Assembly: GCF_000260135.1 (NCBI RefSeq)
Contig: NZ_JH651384.1
Location: forward strand, 747,693-811,692
Direction of reading: 5' to 3'
Origin: Thiothrix nivea DSM 5205
GTDB taxonomy: Bacteria > Pseudomonadota > Gammaproteobacteria > Thiotrichales > Thiotrichaceae
Length of the DNA: 64,000 bases
A program made the translations under genes and the position numbers. The notes beneath the pieces were generated by a model that saw only the letters and a program-made list of their open reading frames with translations, was not told where the DNA came from and did no database searches. Shown here piece by piece: positions 1 to 8,372 of this stretch; positions within the stretch are counted from its first letter, which is position 1; every line of letters begins with the position of its first letter.

Positions 1-237
1 GCTAGCGACTGGCCGCCCGTTGAGGCTTAAACCGTACTGGATGCCCTTGACCGGAATCGGGAACGCATTCGGGTTACTGACATTCAGGGTAATAAGCGCC
101 GTTCCCCGCGTCAGGGAAATATCCTGCAAACCGATGTTCTGGACAGAAATCTTGGGTTGCTCGATAACACCGGGGACGCTGGTGCAGGCGCTTAGCAGCA
201 GAGGGGCAAAGATGAAGACAAGGATTCGTTTCAGCAT
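1..237 (-). CDS. LEA type 2 family lipoprotein (3' end outside window)
   Basis: Read on the reverse strand, 79 codons run from the ATG at 237 to the window edge, so the C-terminus is missing. The product starts MLKRILVFIFAPLLLSACTS, a lipoprotein signal peptide with lipobox LSAC. The following segment (ISVQNIGLQDISL, then ITLNVSNPNAFPIPV) is the beta-strand pattern with an N-P-N-x-F/I-P signature typical of Late Embryogenesis Abundant type 2 (WHy) domains. Bacterial proteins of this type are small envelope lipoproteins of unclear function. The family call rests on the N-terminal half only. Confidence 0.75.
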   Translation of the reverse strand, partial: MLKRILVFIFAPLLLSACTSVPGVIEQPKISVQNIGLQDISLTRGTALITLNVSNPNAFPIPVKGIQYGLSLNGRPVAS

Positions 238-290
238 GTGTTTTTCTTCAGGTTGGTTGGAGTGCTGAATATAAACGAGGAAGGGGGAGG

Positions 291-379
291 AAGAAACCCC
301 TCCTAACCTCCCCTTATCAGGGGAGGAACAAGAGGGTGCTCCGTTTGCTTGCCCCCCTGATAAGGGGAGGAGTTTCTTA
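291..379. repeat. Large imperfect inverted repeat between lipoprotein gene and apbC
   Basis: The arms around 291-333 and 350-379 pair with each other (AAGAAAC, CCTCC and CTTATCAGGGG blocks match in reverse complement), and the left arm is itself a CCTCCCC/GGGGAGG hairpin. The right end overlaps the apbC stop codon at 377-379. It could act as a terminator for apbC or be a dispersed intergenic repeat. Similar GGGGAGGG-type blocks occur at 57150-57184 and near 41805. Confidence 0.6.
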
Positions 380-1477
380 AACGTTCATGATCTTGATGGT
401 CGGGAACTTGGTGCTGTAGTCCTTGGCTTGGCGTGCCAGACGGGCAGCTGCCTTGCGGGCGATGTCTTTGTAGATTTGCGCGACTTTGCCATCCGGGTCA
501 GCAGCAACGGATGGGTTACCGTTGTCGACCTGTTCGCGGATTTTAATGTCCAGCGGCAGGCCGCCAAGGTAATTCACGCCGTATTGTTCCGCCATGCGCT
601 GGCCGCCGCCTTCGCCGAAGATGTGTTCCGCGTGGCCGCACTGGCTACAGATGTGGATACTCATGTTCTCGACAATGCCAAGGATAGGCACTTCGACCTT
701 CTCGAACATTTTCAGACCCTTGCGGGCATCCAGCAGAGCGATGTCCTGCGGGGTGGTGACGATGATTGCGCCAGAAACCGGAATTTTTTGCGAAAGTGTC
801 AGCTGGATGTCGCCAGTACCCGGCGGCAGGTCGATAACCAGATAATCCAAGTCGCCCCAGTTGGTGTCGCCCAGCAACTGTTCCAGCGCCTGCGTGACCA
901 TTGGGCCGCGCCAGATCATTGGGGTATCTTCTTCGATCAGGAAGCCGATCGACATGGCTTTGATGCCATGATTTTCCATCGGCTCCAGACTTTTGCCGTC
1001 TTCGGAAACGGGCTGGCCGCTGATGCCCAACATGCGTGGCTGGCTGGGGCCGTAAATATCCGCATCCAGCATCCCGACAGTTGCGCCATCAGCTTTCAGC
1101 GCCAATGCCAAGTTGACGGCGGTGGTGGATTTACCTACCCCGCCCTTGCCGGAGGCGACGGCGATGATGTTCTTGATGCCATCCTTGCGTTTGACGCTTT
1201 TCTGTACGGCATGGGCAGCCACCTGGGTTTCGACAGTCACAGCGGCGTCGGCAGCGCCAGCCGCCGTCAGGGCAGCCTTGATTTCAACCGCCAGTTCATC
1301 ACGGTATCCGCCTGCCGGGTAACCCTGCACCACGCGCACGGCTACCTTGCCGCCATCCACGGTAATGTCCTTGACCTGGTTGAGGGACACGATGTCCTGC
1401 TCCAGATAACGATCCTTGATTTCTTTGAGTAACGTTTCAACCTGTTCGCGTGTCATGTCAGCCATTCCGGTCTCCAT
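377..1477 (-). CDS. apbC: Iron-sulfur cluster carrier protein ApbC (Mrp/NBP35 family)
   Basis: A 366-residue P-loop ATPase that carries Fe-S clusters to target proteins in the cytoplasm. An N-terminal MIP18/DUF59 domain (about residues 6-85) is followed by the deviant Walker A motif GKGGVGKST (110-118), a Switch-like LDADIYGPS (about 137-145), IDLPPGTGD (215-223) and the C-x2-C pair C277/C280 that bridges a cluster between two subunits. These are the defining features of the Mrp/Nbp35 family, and the length is normal. A second ATG four codons in (1465) could also be the start. The gene is monocistronic here and reads toward the inverted repeat. Confidence 0.95.
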   Translation of the reverse strand: METGMADMTREQVETLLKEIKDRYLEQDIVSLNQVKDITVDGGKVAVRVVQGYPAGGYRDELAVEIKAALTAAGAADAAVTVETQVAAHAVQKSVKRKDGIKNIIAVASGKGGVGKSTTAVNLALALKADGATVGMLDADIYGPSQPRMLGISGQPVSEDGKSLEPMENHGIKAMSIGFLIEEDTPMIWRGPMVTQALEQLLGDTNWGDLDYLVIDLPPGTGDIQLTLSQKIPVSGAIIVTTPQDIALLDARKGLKMFEKVEVPILGIVENMSIHICSQCGHAEHIFGEGGGQRMAEQYGVNYLGGLPLDIKIREQVDNGNPSVAADPDGKVAQIYKDIARKAAARLARQAKDYSTKFPTIKIMNV

Positions 1478-1624
1478 TCAATGAGCTTGTAAATCTGGGC
1501 GCGATTCTACACCAACTGTTGGCAGACCCGAAATAAGCACCTATTCAGGAATGAGAATTTCCAGATCATGCGCCCGTGGCCTGAATTTTTCCGGTTTTCA
1601 GAGGGTTCTGTATTGGGTATGGCG

Positions 1625-2221
1625 TCAGTTTTTGCGCCATACCAGCGTCCGGTTATTCACCGGCATTTCAATATCATGCAACAGCACCATCCCCGCCGCT
1701 GCCGCTAGCCGGTTGAGGTCATCCATATCCCGAATCCCGCTGTTCGGGTCACGCATCTTCAGCCACTGGTCGAAACGCGCATTGCTGTCACTGGTGTATT
1801 GCCCACCGTAGTTGAACGGGCCGTACAGCGCGAATAGCCCGCCTTCTGGCAACAGCTTGCCAACTCCGGCGAAAAAAGCTTCCACTTCCTGCCACCCCAT
1901 GATGTGTGCGGTATTGGCAGAATACACCGCATCCACCACCATGTCCGGCCATGGATCGCGCAGCACATCCAGCGGCAGCGGCGGGCGGGTATTTGGCAAG
2001 CCCGCCTCTTCCAGCCACAGCAGGATACCGGGATGGTTTTCCGCCATGTCGCTGGTATGCCACACCAGATACGGCAGGTTGGCCGCGAAATGGACGGCGT
2101 GCTGCCCCGTGCCACTGCCGATTTCCAGCACATTGCGGCAATCGCGGAACAGCGGCTCAAGCACTGCCAGAATCACATCCTTGTTCTGTTCAGAAGATTC
2201 GGCAAAAGGTTTTATTGTCAT
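1625..2221 (-). CDS. DUF938 family SAM-dependent methyltransferase
   Basis: A 198-residue protein with the Rossmann methyltransferase motif [11 protein letters not shown] (residues 32-41), an acidic residue after the next strand and the LPLDV...[12 protein letters not shown] stretch characteristic of the DUF938 group. The members are class I methyltransferase-like proteins whose substrate is not established. It is divergent from the YbjQ-like gene, with about 60 bp between their starts. No transmembrane segment or signal peptide is visible. The fold is secure; the substrate is unknown. Confidence 0.88.
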   Translation of the reverse strand: MTIKPFAESSEQNKDVILAVLEPLFRDCRNVLEIGSGTGQHAVHFAANLPYLVWHTSDMAENHPGILLWLEEAGLPNTRPPLPLDVLRDPWPDMVVDAVYSANTAHIMGWQEVEAFFAGVGKLLPEGGLFALYGPFNYGGQYTSDSNARFDQWLKMRDPNSGIRDMDDLNRLAAAAGMVLLHDIEMPVNNRTLVWRKN

Positions 2222-2280
2222 CAGGCATCCATCCGCTAGAATTCAAAGATAGCCACATTGTAACAATAACGGAGCACAAC

Positions 2281-2607
2281 ATGATCCAGTCAACCACCCC
2301 CACCATCCAGGGTAAGGAAATCACCCAGTACTACGGCGTCGTGACCGGCGAAGCCATCCTCGGCGCGAACATTTTCAAGGACTTTTTCGCCGGCATCCGC
2401 GACATCATCGGCGGGCGTTCCGGCGCTTATGAAAAGGAACTGCGCCGCGCCCGCGAAATCGCTTTCGCCGAAATGGAAGAACAAGCCCGCGAGATGGGCG
2501 CAAACGCGGTGGTTGGCATCGACATCGACTACGAAAACGTCAGCATGGGCAACGGTGGTGGCATGTTGATGGTCAGCGTCAGCGGCACAGCAGTGACAGT
2601 GAAATAA
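2281..2607 (+). CDS. YbjQ/UPF0145 family protein
   Basis: A 108-residue protein with the layout of the YbjQ (UPF0145) family: an N-terminal strand containing [20 protein letters not shown], a helical middle ([14 protein letters not shown]...AFAEMEEQA) and a C-terminal [13 protein letters not shown] segment followed by a glycine-rich strand. The family is sometimes described as putative heavy-metal binding, but there is no cysteine or histidine cluster here to support that. An AT-rich leader precedes ATG 2281 with GGAG 4-5 codons upstream. The stop is 5 bp before the nuclease lipoprotein gene, so the two are probably cotranscribed. Confidence 0.9.
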   Translation: MIQSTTPTIQGKEITQYYGVVTGEAILGANIFKDFFAGIRDIIGGRSGAYEKELRRAREIAFAEMEEQAREMGANAVVGIDIDYENVSMGNGGGMLMVSVSGTAVTVK

Positions 2608-2612
2608 CCGGC

Positions 2613-3173
2613 ATGAAGAAACTCCTGATCATTCCACTGTCAGCCCTGTTGCTGGCAGCCTGCATCGACACCTTTGATGTCAAACCAGACAGCAAACTCC
2701 AGTCACAACTGCCGCCTGATGCAAAGGTAACCGGGGACGGCCATCTGCTTGCCAGCGGGCGCGTCGTCAGCATCAGCGACGGTGACACCCTGACTGTGCT
2801 GGGCGCTAACAACCAACGCTACAAAATCCGCCTGCAAGGCATCGACGCACCGGAAAAAAACCAGCCCTACGGCCAGAAATGCAAGGAAGCCCTGATGATG
2901 GCGACCGCCAACCTGCCGGTCGAGGTAGAAGCCTACAAGCTCGACCGCTATGGGCGCATCATCGCCAAAATCATGGCTGGCGGTAAAGACGTAGCGCTGG
3001 AACAAATCAACAACGGCTGCGGCTGGCATTACACCGCGTATGCCAAAGAGCAAAGCGCCGCCGACCAGCAAGCCTATTCCGCCGCCCAAAAGCAGGCGAA
3101 GAAGTCGCGCAAGGGTTTGTGGCGCGACAAACAGCCCACCGCACCGTGGGATTTCCGCCGCCAGCAGCGCTAG
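2613..3173 (+). CDS. Thermonuclease (SNase) family lipoprotein
   Basis: A 186-residue secreted nuclease. The N-terminus MKKLLIIPLSALLLAAC is a lipoprotein signal with lipobox LAAC, so the enzyme is probably anchored in the cell envelope. The staphylococcal nuclease fold spans about residues 48-168 and keeps the expected catalytic residues: R73 and E81 in RLQGIDAPE and R115 in DRYGR, with the calcium-site aspartate in SDGDTL. It should cut DNA and RNA using Ca2+. The C-terminus (KGLWRDKQPTAPWDFR) is the usual family ending. It lies 5 bp after the YbjQ-like gene. Confidence 0.92.
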   Translation: MKKLLIIPLSALLLAACIDTFDVKPDSKLQSQLPPDAKVTGDGHLLASGRVVSISDGDTLTVLGANNQRYKIRLQGIDAPEKNQPYGQKCKEALMMATANLPVEVEAYKLDRYGRIIAKIMAGGKDVALEQINNGCGWHYTAYAKEQSAADQQAYSAAQKQAKKSRKGLWRDKQPTAPWDFRRQQR

Positions 3174-3237
3174 AAGGGCATTTCCATTCGACAAACTTAT
3201 CGCTTTCGGCCTATGCTTGCTGTAACAAACAGCAAAC

Positions 3238-5343
3238 ATGGGCGGCTTTACCATGGAAGAATCCCTTACCCTCCCTGCACTACCGCGTATTCTGGCAGGC
3301 CCCATCCTGCGGCGCGTCACCACCGGCAGCGTCACCGTGTGGCTGGCCAGCAGCACTGAACTGAAACTGACCTTACGCATTCTGGATGCCAGCGGCGCGC
3401 TGATCAGCCAGCCTGCGCAACCCGATTCCATCCACCGTTCCCACATTATCCCTGGCCAGTCAAACTGGCAGTTGGGTAAACAATTGTGGGTCACATTGGT
3501 GGAAGCTTGTCCACTCGCCACAACCTTCCCCACCGATGCCCTGCTCAATTATGAGCTGTTTGACCATAATGCCAATACGCTGCTGGATCTGGATGATGTT
3601 TGTCTGGCCGGAGAAAGGCTCCCTGGTTTTTTCATCCCCAGCCAGCTTGGGGTGATTGCCTATGGCTCCTGCCGCAAAACGCACGGCTTATCGTTCAACG
3701 ACGATGGGCAGGTGCAGCACAAAGATTCGCTGGCACTGCTGACCGACCAGCTGGAAGACACCCGCCGCGACCTGGACAAACGCCCTGCCATGCTGTTCCT
3801 GGTCGGTGACCAGATTTACGCCGATGATGTGCGGCCAGAGCTGATGGTTTACCTGCAAGCACTGGCACTGCAACTGATGGGCAAGGACATCGCGCTGCCC
3901 GATAACGCCAATGTTTGCCAGATTACCGACGCAGAGCGTTCCCTGATCAAGACCGGTTGCGGCCTGACATCCAGCTCCAAATATGCGCATGTACTCAGCT
4001 TTGGCGAGTACGCCGCCCTGTATCTGGTCACGTTCGGCAACCGGGTCGGTTTCCAGTTCAACGCCAGCGGCATGGAAAAGGCCGAGGAACTGAACGGTCT
4101 GGAACGCTTTTCCCCCGACAAGGTGCAGGATCTGGAGCGGCACAGCCTGCAAGCCTTTGTCGAAAGCCAACCGCAGGTGCGCAAAGCATTCGCCAACATC
4201 GCCACCTACATGAATTTCGACGACCACGACATCACTGATGACTGGAATTTGTGCCGTAGCTGGTATGACACGCTCAGTTCCAGCAGGAATGGCACACGGG
4301 TGATCTCCAACGGGCTGGCCGCCTACTGGGCGTTCCAAGCATGGGGCAACAGCCCGGCGCAGTACCACGACAGTTTCATCCAGATCATCAAAGATCATCT
4401 GGATGACCCGGACGACCCGCCCAAAGCCGCCGAATACGACTTTCATCTGTGGAAATTCCGTCGCTGGAGCTTTGTGCTACCCACCACGCCGCCCATTTTC
4501 GTGATGGATTCGCGCACCCAGCGCAATTTCGGCAGTAACAATGAACCGCCGCAACTGATGGATCGTTACGCGCTGGATGAAATGCGCGGTGAATGGCTCA
4601 ATATTATCGACACCAACCAACAGCCCATCTTCATTACCGGCACGCCGGTATTCGGCTTTTCCTCGATCGAATGGTTGCAGGATTTCCTCTACCGCATCGG
4701 TGTACTGGCGGGCGGTTTCACCGGCCTGTTCAGCGCCAGCAGCATGGACGTGGAAAGCTGGGTCGCCAACCGGCGCGGGATGGCATTTTTCCTCGACACA
4801 TTACGGGTACGGATGAGGCTGGAAAAAGTGACCTTCCTGTCCGGCGACGTGCATTACAGTTTCGTCAACCGCGCGACCTACACCAACCGCAGCAATCCGC
4901 TGGATCCGCAAGTGTTGCAATGCCTGCAACTCACCAGCAGCGCGATGCGCAACACGCCACAGGTGGGGCGGATGCTGGAAACCTTCCTCGCCAACTGGGC
5001 CACCAAGGTGCGGCGCGGCCACTGTAGCCCGGAAACCTTGCCGTGGTGGGAACGGGTATTTTTCTGGCGGTTGTTCCGTTACGACACCTGGAAAATGAAA
5101 GTGAGCGGCATACCCGGCATCGCATCAGACCGGCGCAAACTCACCCCGTGGTGGAAGATATTCCTGTTCTGGCGCATGATCGACATCGAAAACAAACGCC
5201 CTGTGCTGCGTACCGAGCTGAACTGGATTACCAGCCGCCCCAATGTGGCACTGGTGTATCTGAAGAATGGCGAAGTGGTGCGCCAAGTGCTGCTCTCAGG
5301 CGACCAGCGGGAGAACAACCTAGTTTACGAAATCAAGCCCTGA
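3238..5343 (+). CDS. PhoD-like phosphatase / metallophosphatase
   Basis: A 701-residue protein with metallophosphoesterase signatures of the PhoD-like group: YGSCR near residue 141, FLVGDQIYADD about 186-196, NFDDHDITDDWN about 323-334 and FLSGDVHYSF about 536-545. Together these supply the Asp, Asn and His metal ligands. There is no signal peptide or Tat motif, unlike secreted PhoD, so it may act in the cytoplasm. The start is uncertain: ATG 3238 gives the longest form, but ATG 3253 (MEESLTL) has a better-placed GGGCGG upstream. It stands alone, convergent with the DUF1007 gene. The substrate cannot be told from sequence. Confidence 0.85.
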   Translation: MGGFTMEESLTLPALPRILAGPILRRVTTGSVTVWLASSTELKLTLRILDASGALISQPAQPDSIHRSHIIPGQSNWQLGKQLWVTLVEACPLATTFPTDALLNYELFDHNANTLLDLDDVCLAGERLPGFFIPSQLGVIAYGSCRKTHGLSFNDDGQVQHKDSLALLTDQLEDTRRDLDKRPAMLFLVGDQIYADDVRPELMVYLQALALQLMGKDIALPDNANVCQITDAERSLIKTGCGLTSSSKYAHVLSFGEYAALYLVTFGNRVGFQFNASGMEKAEELNGLERFSPDKVQDLERHSLQAFVESQPQVRKAFANIATYMNFDDHDITDDWNLCRSWYDTLSSSRNGTRVISNGLAAYWAFQAWGNSPAQYHDSFIQIIKDHLDDPDDPPKAAEYDFHLWKFRRWSFVLPTTPPIFVMDSRTQRNFGSNNEPPQLMDRYALDEMRGEWLNIIDTNQQPIFITGTPVFGFSSIEWLQDFLYRIGVLAGGFTGLFSASSMDVESWVANRRGMAFFLDTLRVRMRLEKVTFLSGDVHYSFVNRATYTNRSNPLDPQVLQCLQLTSSAMRNTPQVGRMLETFLANWATKVRRGHCSPETLPWWERVFFWRLFRYDTWKMKVSGIPGIASDRRKLTPWWKIFLFWRMIDIENKRPVLRTELNWITSRPNVALVYLKNGEVVRQVLLSGDQRENNLVYEIKP

Positions 5344-5350
5344 TCATTGG

Positions 5351-5938
5351 CTATCTGCACTGTACATGCGCGATTTGGGCAGGGTCGCCATGGGCAAAGT
5401 CTTCTTTCTGCTCCAACCCCACTGTGCAGGTAGCCTTGAGTTTGCTTCCCAGCTTGATGCGACTGGCATCCCGGTATTTCAGCGTCGCGCTACCGCTGGA
5501 ATCAGCGAGGGCGACATCCAGCTTTTTCCCCGCCAAATGTTGTGGCGTCACAATCGGTAACAGGAAATCCAGTTGCAGGCGCTGGTCTTGCGTCAGTTCC
5601 AGACGATACCGGGTCACGGTAACCAACTGCAATGCCTGCCCATCCAGATTCAGGCGGGTGAAATAGTTCAGCTTGAGCAGGTCACCCAGCATTTGATCTG
5701 CCAGTGCTTGCAGGCTTGCGGCGCGCTTACCAGCGGACAGATCCTCGCCTTCCAGCAACATTTGCGAAACTTCCTGGCCATACAGCCAACGCATTTGCAG
5801 ACCGGTCAACTTACCACTGGCGTCTTCCACCAACTGGTTGTTGACATCAATATCGTAGTGAAAACCACCAGCCAAAACCGGTCTGGTAAAACTCGACAGC
5901 ACGACCGCCACACCCAGCCAAAAATTGTTAAAAGACAT
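5351..5938 (-). CDS. DUF1007 family periplasmic protein
   Basis: A 195-residue protein with an N-terminal hydrophobic stretch ending in a likely signal peptidase site (VLAGG) and a body matching DUF1007: a GLQMRWLYG segment, LADQMLGDLLKLNYFTRL, and a C-terminal strand with LPIVTPQHL. DUF1007 proteins are periplasmic and usually sit beside HupE/UreJ or RcnA-type metal permeases, and two HupE-like genes lie just upstream on the same strand (33 bp gap). The usual N-terminal His-Pro-His motif is replaced by GGFHYDID. A role in nickel or cobalt handling is inferred from context only. Confidence 0.78.
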   Translation of the reverse strand: MSFNNFWLGVAVVLSSFTRPVLAGGFHYDIDVNNQLVEDASGKLTGLQMRWLYGQEVSQMLLEGEDLSAGKRAASLQALADQMLGDLLKLNYFTRLNLDGQALQLVTVTRYRLELTQDQRLQLDFLLPIVTPQHLAGKKLDVALADSSGSATLKYRDASRIKLGSKLKATCTVGLEQKEDFAHGDPAQIAHVQCR

Positions 5939-5971
5939 AAAAAAACACCAATAAACAATTGAATTAAATAG

Positions 5972-6496
5972 CTATGGCTTGACCAGCATAAAAGTCAATA
6001 CCATCATGGCGCTGGCCAGCACCCAGGAACCGATTACCCGCAGCACAATACCATCCAGCAAGTTACGCAGCAGATAGCCGGTTAGCGCCAGTAAAACCAA
6101 CACCCCACTGGCACCAACCAGCGTACCCGCCAGCATGGCCTGAATTTTCATGGCTTTCATGCCGGGGATCAGGGCAGGCGCAGAATCCAGCCCCACCAAC
6201 AGCGCGCCAAAACCTGCCAGTAACACACATAACCAAGGCGGCAAACCCAGGCGCAAGGCCAGCAGTGCACCCGCGATACCTGCCAGTATCAGCAGCAACA
6301 CTTCGTTACGCCAGTCAGCTACACCCAACTGGGTCAATTCCAACCCCAGCAACGCCAGTAGCAGGAAAACCAACCCGCCTGAACGCATTTGTCGCATACC
6401 TTGCTGCCCAAGCAGTAACCCCAACCCTATCAAGGCAATCAGGTGAGCCGGATACAGTAGCGGGTGCTGCAAACCTTGCAGGAAAAAATGCATCAT
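5972..6496 (-). CDS. HupE/UreJ-like membrane protein, second copy
   Basis: Starting at the double ATG near 6496, the product is about 174 residues with six hydrophobic segments. It begins MMHFFLQGLQHPLLYPAHLI, which recalls the HP-x(4)-DH metal motif of HupE, but here the aspartate is lost (HPLLYPAHL). Upstream in-frame codons are cysteine- and arginine-rich and unlike a membrane protein, so the later start is preferred. It starts 11 nt after the first HupE gene stops, which suggests translational coupling. It may pair with the first copy or have a different specificity. The family call is good; the substrate is not known. Confidence 0.75.
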   Translation of the reverse strand: MMHFFLQGLQHPLLYPAHLIALIGLGLLLGQQGMRQMRSGGLVFLLLALLGLELTQLGVADWRNEVLLLILAGIAGALLALRLGLPPWLCVLLAGFGALLVGLDSAPALIPGMKAMKIQAMLAGTLVGASGVLVLLALTGYLLRNLLDGIVLRVIGSWVLASAMMVLTFMLVKP

Positions 6497-6507
6497 GGGT
6501 GAGCCGC

Positions 6508-7098
6508 TTACAGCAAACCAGCCAGAAAACCGACACCCGCCAACGCAATCACCGCGCCGCTGGCCCGGACAGCCGTATTGCCCCACTGCCAGCGGGACAA
6601 TTCACCGAAGGCGATCCCGCTCAGGTGCAGCAAACCGGTCGCCACCACAAAACCGATGCTATAAACAAGCGGGTTAGCAGCAACCGGCAATTCCGCCCCA
6701 TGCGCATGGCCGTGGAAAATGGCGAAAGCGCCCACCAGCAACGCCGCCACCCACAACGGCGGGCGTACCGCCAGCACCACCATCAGCCCCAGCACCAGCG
6801 CCGATGCCGCAATACCGGTTTCGACCCCAGGCAGCGGAACACCCACGACACCCAACATCCCACCAAACGCCATGACCACCGGAAACACCACCGGCAACAG
6901 CCAAATCGCAGGCCGCCCCAGAAACGCCCCCCACAAACCGACCGCCACCATGGCCGCCACATGATCCCAACCAAACAGCGGGTGGGTGAAACCACTCATG
7001 AAACCGCCGCTGAGGCTGGCGGCGTCGGAATGCGCCAGCGCTGTCCCTGTTGTCAGCGCCAGCAACAACAATACCCTGGCCATCTGTTGCAATCCCAT
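6508..7098 (-). CDS. HupE/UreJ family metal permease
   Basis: A 196-residue membrane protein with a cleavable signal peptide (ending TALAHSD), a histidine right after cleavage and the hallmark HPLFGWDHVAAM motif near residue 40, plus HGHAHGAE about 128-135. HupE and UreJ are nickel or cobalt permeases that feed hydrogenase or urease. No hydrogenase or urease gene is in this window, so the metal's user is elsewhere. It is the first gene of a three-gene set with the second HupE-like protein and the DUF1007 protein, reading away from the methyltransferase gene at 7209. Confidence 0.9.
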   Translation of the reverse strand: MGLQQMARVLLLLALTTGTALAHSDAASLSGGFMSGFTHPLFGWDHVAAMVAVGLWGAFLGRPAIWLLPVVFPVVMAFGGMLGVVGVPLPGVETGIAASALVLGLMVVLAVRPPLWVAALLVGAFAIFHGHAHGAELPVAANPLVYSIGFVVATGLLHLSGIAFGELSRWQWGNTAVRASGAVIALAGVGFLAGLL

Positions 7099-7208
7099 TC
7101 AATGTCTCCTTGATCTCTGCTGAATGGCTGGCATTGTAGTCCAAAAACTTGAATACCCGGCAGGGATTCATGCCAAAATAAACCCTCCGTAACCATCTGC
7201 TGACCGCC

Positions 7209-7922
7209 ATGCAAATCCACAACCCAAATGCCAACACCCTTTGCAACGAACTCGACCTGATCGGTAAGCACCTGCCGCTGGAGAACGCCACCGTGCTGGA
7301 ACTCGGCTGCGGCAAGGCGCAAATGACGCGCCGCATCGCCGACCGTTTCCCGGTTACCCGCATCATCGCCACCGAAGTCGACCAGATCCAGCACGCCAAC
7401 AACCTGGCCAGCGAACGCCCCGCCAATATCGAATTCCACGCAGGCGGCGCGGAAGCCATTAACGCGCCCGACAACAGCATCGACGTGGTATTCATGTTCA
7501 AATCCCTGCACCATGTGCCGCGTGAGCTGATGGGGAAAGCCATGCAGGAAATCGCCCGCGTGCTCAAACCCGGCGGCATGGCATGGATTTCCGAACCGGT
7601 GTACGCAGGCGATTTCAACGACATCCTGCGCCTGTTTCACGATGAAAAAGTGGTGCGTGAGCTGGCCTTTAATGCCGTGCGTGAAGCGGTCGAATCCGGC
7701 AAACTGGAATTGGTGGAACAAATTTTCTGCAACACCGAAAGCCGTTTCGCCAACTTTGACGAATTTGACCAGCGCATCATCCAGGTCACCCACACCAACC
7801 ACCAACTGGATGACACGCTGTACCAGAGCGTAAAAACCCGTTTCAACGCCCACGTAAGCCCCGAAGGCGCACGCTTCCACAACCCGGCGCGTTTCGACGT
7901 GCTGCGCAAACCTGTCCAGTGA
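7209..7922 (+). CDS. Class I SAM-dependent methyltransferase
   Basis: A 237-residue protein of the Methyltransf_11/25 type. Motif I is VLELGCGKAQ (about residues 29-38), followed by the acidic motif ATEVDQ (about 55-60) and a post-motif SIDVVFMFKSLHHVPRE (about 92-108). The C-terminal half has no further recognisable domain. There are no cysteine clusters and no membrane segments. It is monocistronic between the divergent HupE gene and the DUF2007 gene. The methyl acceptor cannot be predicted. Confidence 0.85.
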   Translation: MQIHNPNANTLCNELDLIGKHLPLENATVLELGCGKAQMTRRIADRFPVTRIIATEVDQIQHANNLASERPANIEFHAGGAEAINAPDNSIDVVFMFKSLHHVPRELMGKAMQEIARVLKPGGMAWISEPVYAGDFNDILRLFHDEKVVRELAFNAVREAVESGKLELVEQIFCNTESRFANFDEFDQRIIQVTHTNHQLDDTLYQSVKTRFNAHVSPEGARFHNPARFDVLRKPVQ

Positions 7923-7978
7923 ACCCAGTGATTATCAGGAATTGCCGTGGCAACAGGAAAAAACGCTAGAATGTCAGC

Positions 7979-8293
7979 ATGATGAAACGTGTCTACACCT
8001 CCGCCACCCCGATGATGGCCAGCTTCCTGCATGACGTGCTGGAAAATGCCGGTATCCGCTGCATCCTGAAAAATTACTTCCTCAGTGGTGGTACAGGCGA
8101 ACTGCCGGTCAACGAAACCTGGCCGGAACTGTGGGTGCAAGAAGCAGACGAAACCCGCGCCCTCGCCGTCATCCGCCTGACCCTGGAGGCCCGCACGAAT
8201 GCCCCTGACTGGACTTGCCCCAGTTGCCACGAACGCATCGAAGGCCAGTTCCAGGCTTGTTGGAACTGCGGTTACACTGCCGAATCGGCATGA
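7979..8293 (+). CDS. DUF2007 domain protein with C-terminal zinc ribbon
   Basis: A 104-residue protein. Residues 1-68 match the DUF2007 (putative signal-transducing) fold: a start like MKRVYTSATPMMASFLHDVL, then a glycine-rich loop and PELWVQEADETRAL. The end holds a zinc-ribbon pair, C-P-S-C (about 79-82) and C-W-N-C (about 94-97), the usual tail for this family. Two ATGs in tandem (7979, 7982) make the exact start ambiguous by one residue. The function is unknown; the fold resembles PII-like regulators. Confidence 0.85.
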   Translation: MMKRVYTSATPMMASFLHDVLENAGIRCILKNYFLSGGTGELPVNETWPELWVQEADETRALAVIRLTLEARTNAPDWTCPSCHERIEGQFQACWNCGYTAESA

Positions 8294-8322
8294 ACAACGG
8301 CAGTCTTTCAGGATTGGAATTC

Positions 8323-8346
8323 TGTCGTGTAAACTGTGTCACGACA
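8323..8346. promoter_or_regulatory. Inverted repeat upstream of pepA, possible operator
   Basis: TGTCGTG (8323-8329) and CACGACA (8340-8346) are perfect 7-base inverted arms separated by 10 bases, ending 26 bp before the pepA start codon. The size and symmetry suit a dimeric regulator. No family was matched, and a mRNA hairpin is equally possible. Confidence 0.35.
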
Positions 8347-8372
8347 ACAAAAGCCATCTGAAGGGATAACGC

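Noticed and set aside
428-1432. 334-codon plus-strand frame opposite apbC
   Set aside because: Antisense shadow of a gene with a full set of Mrp motifs.
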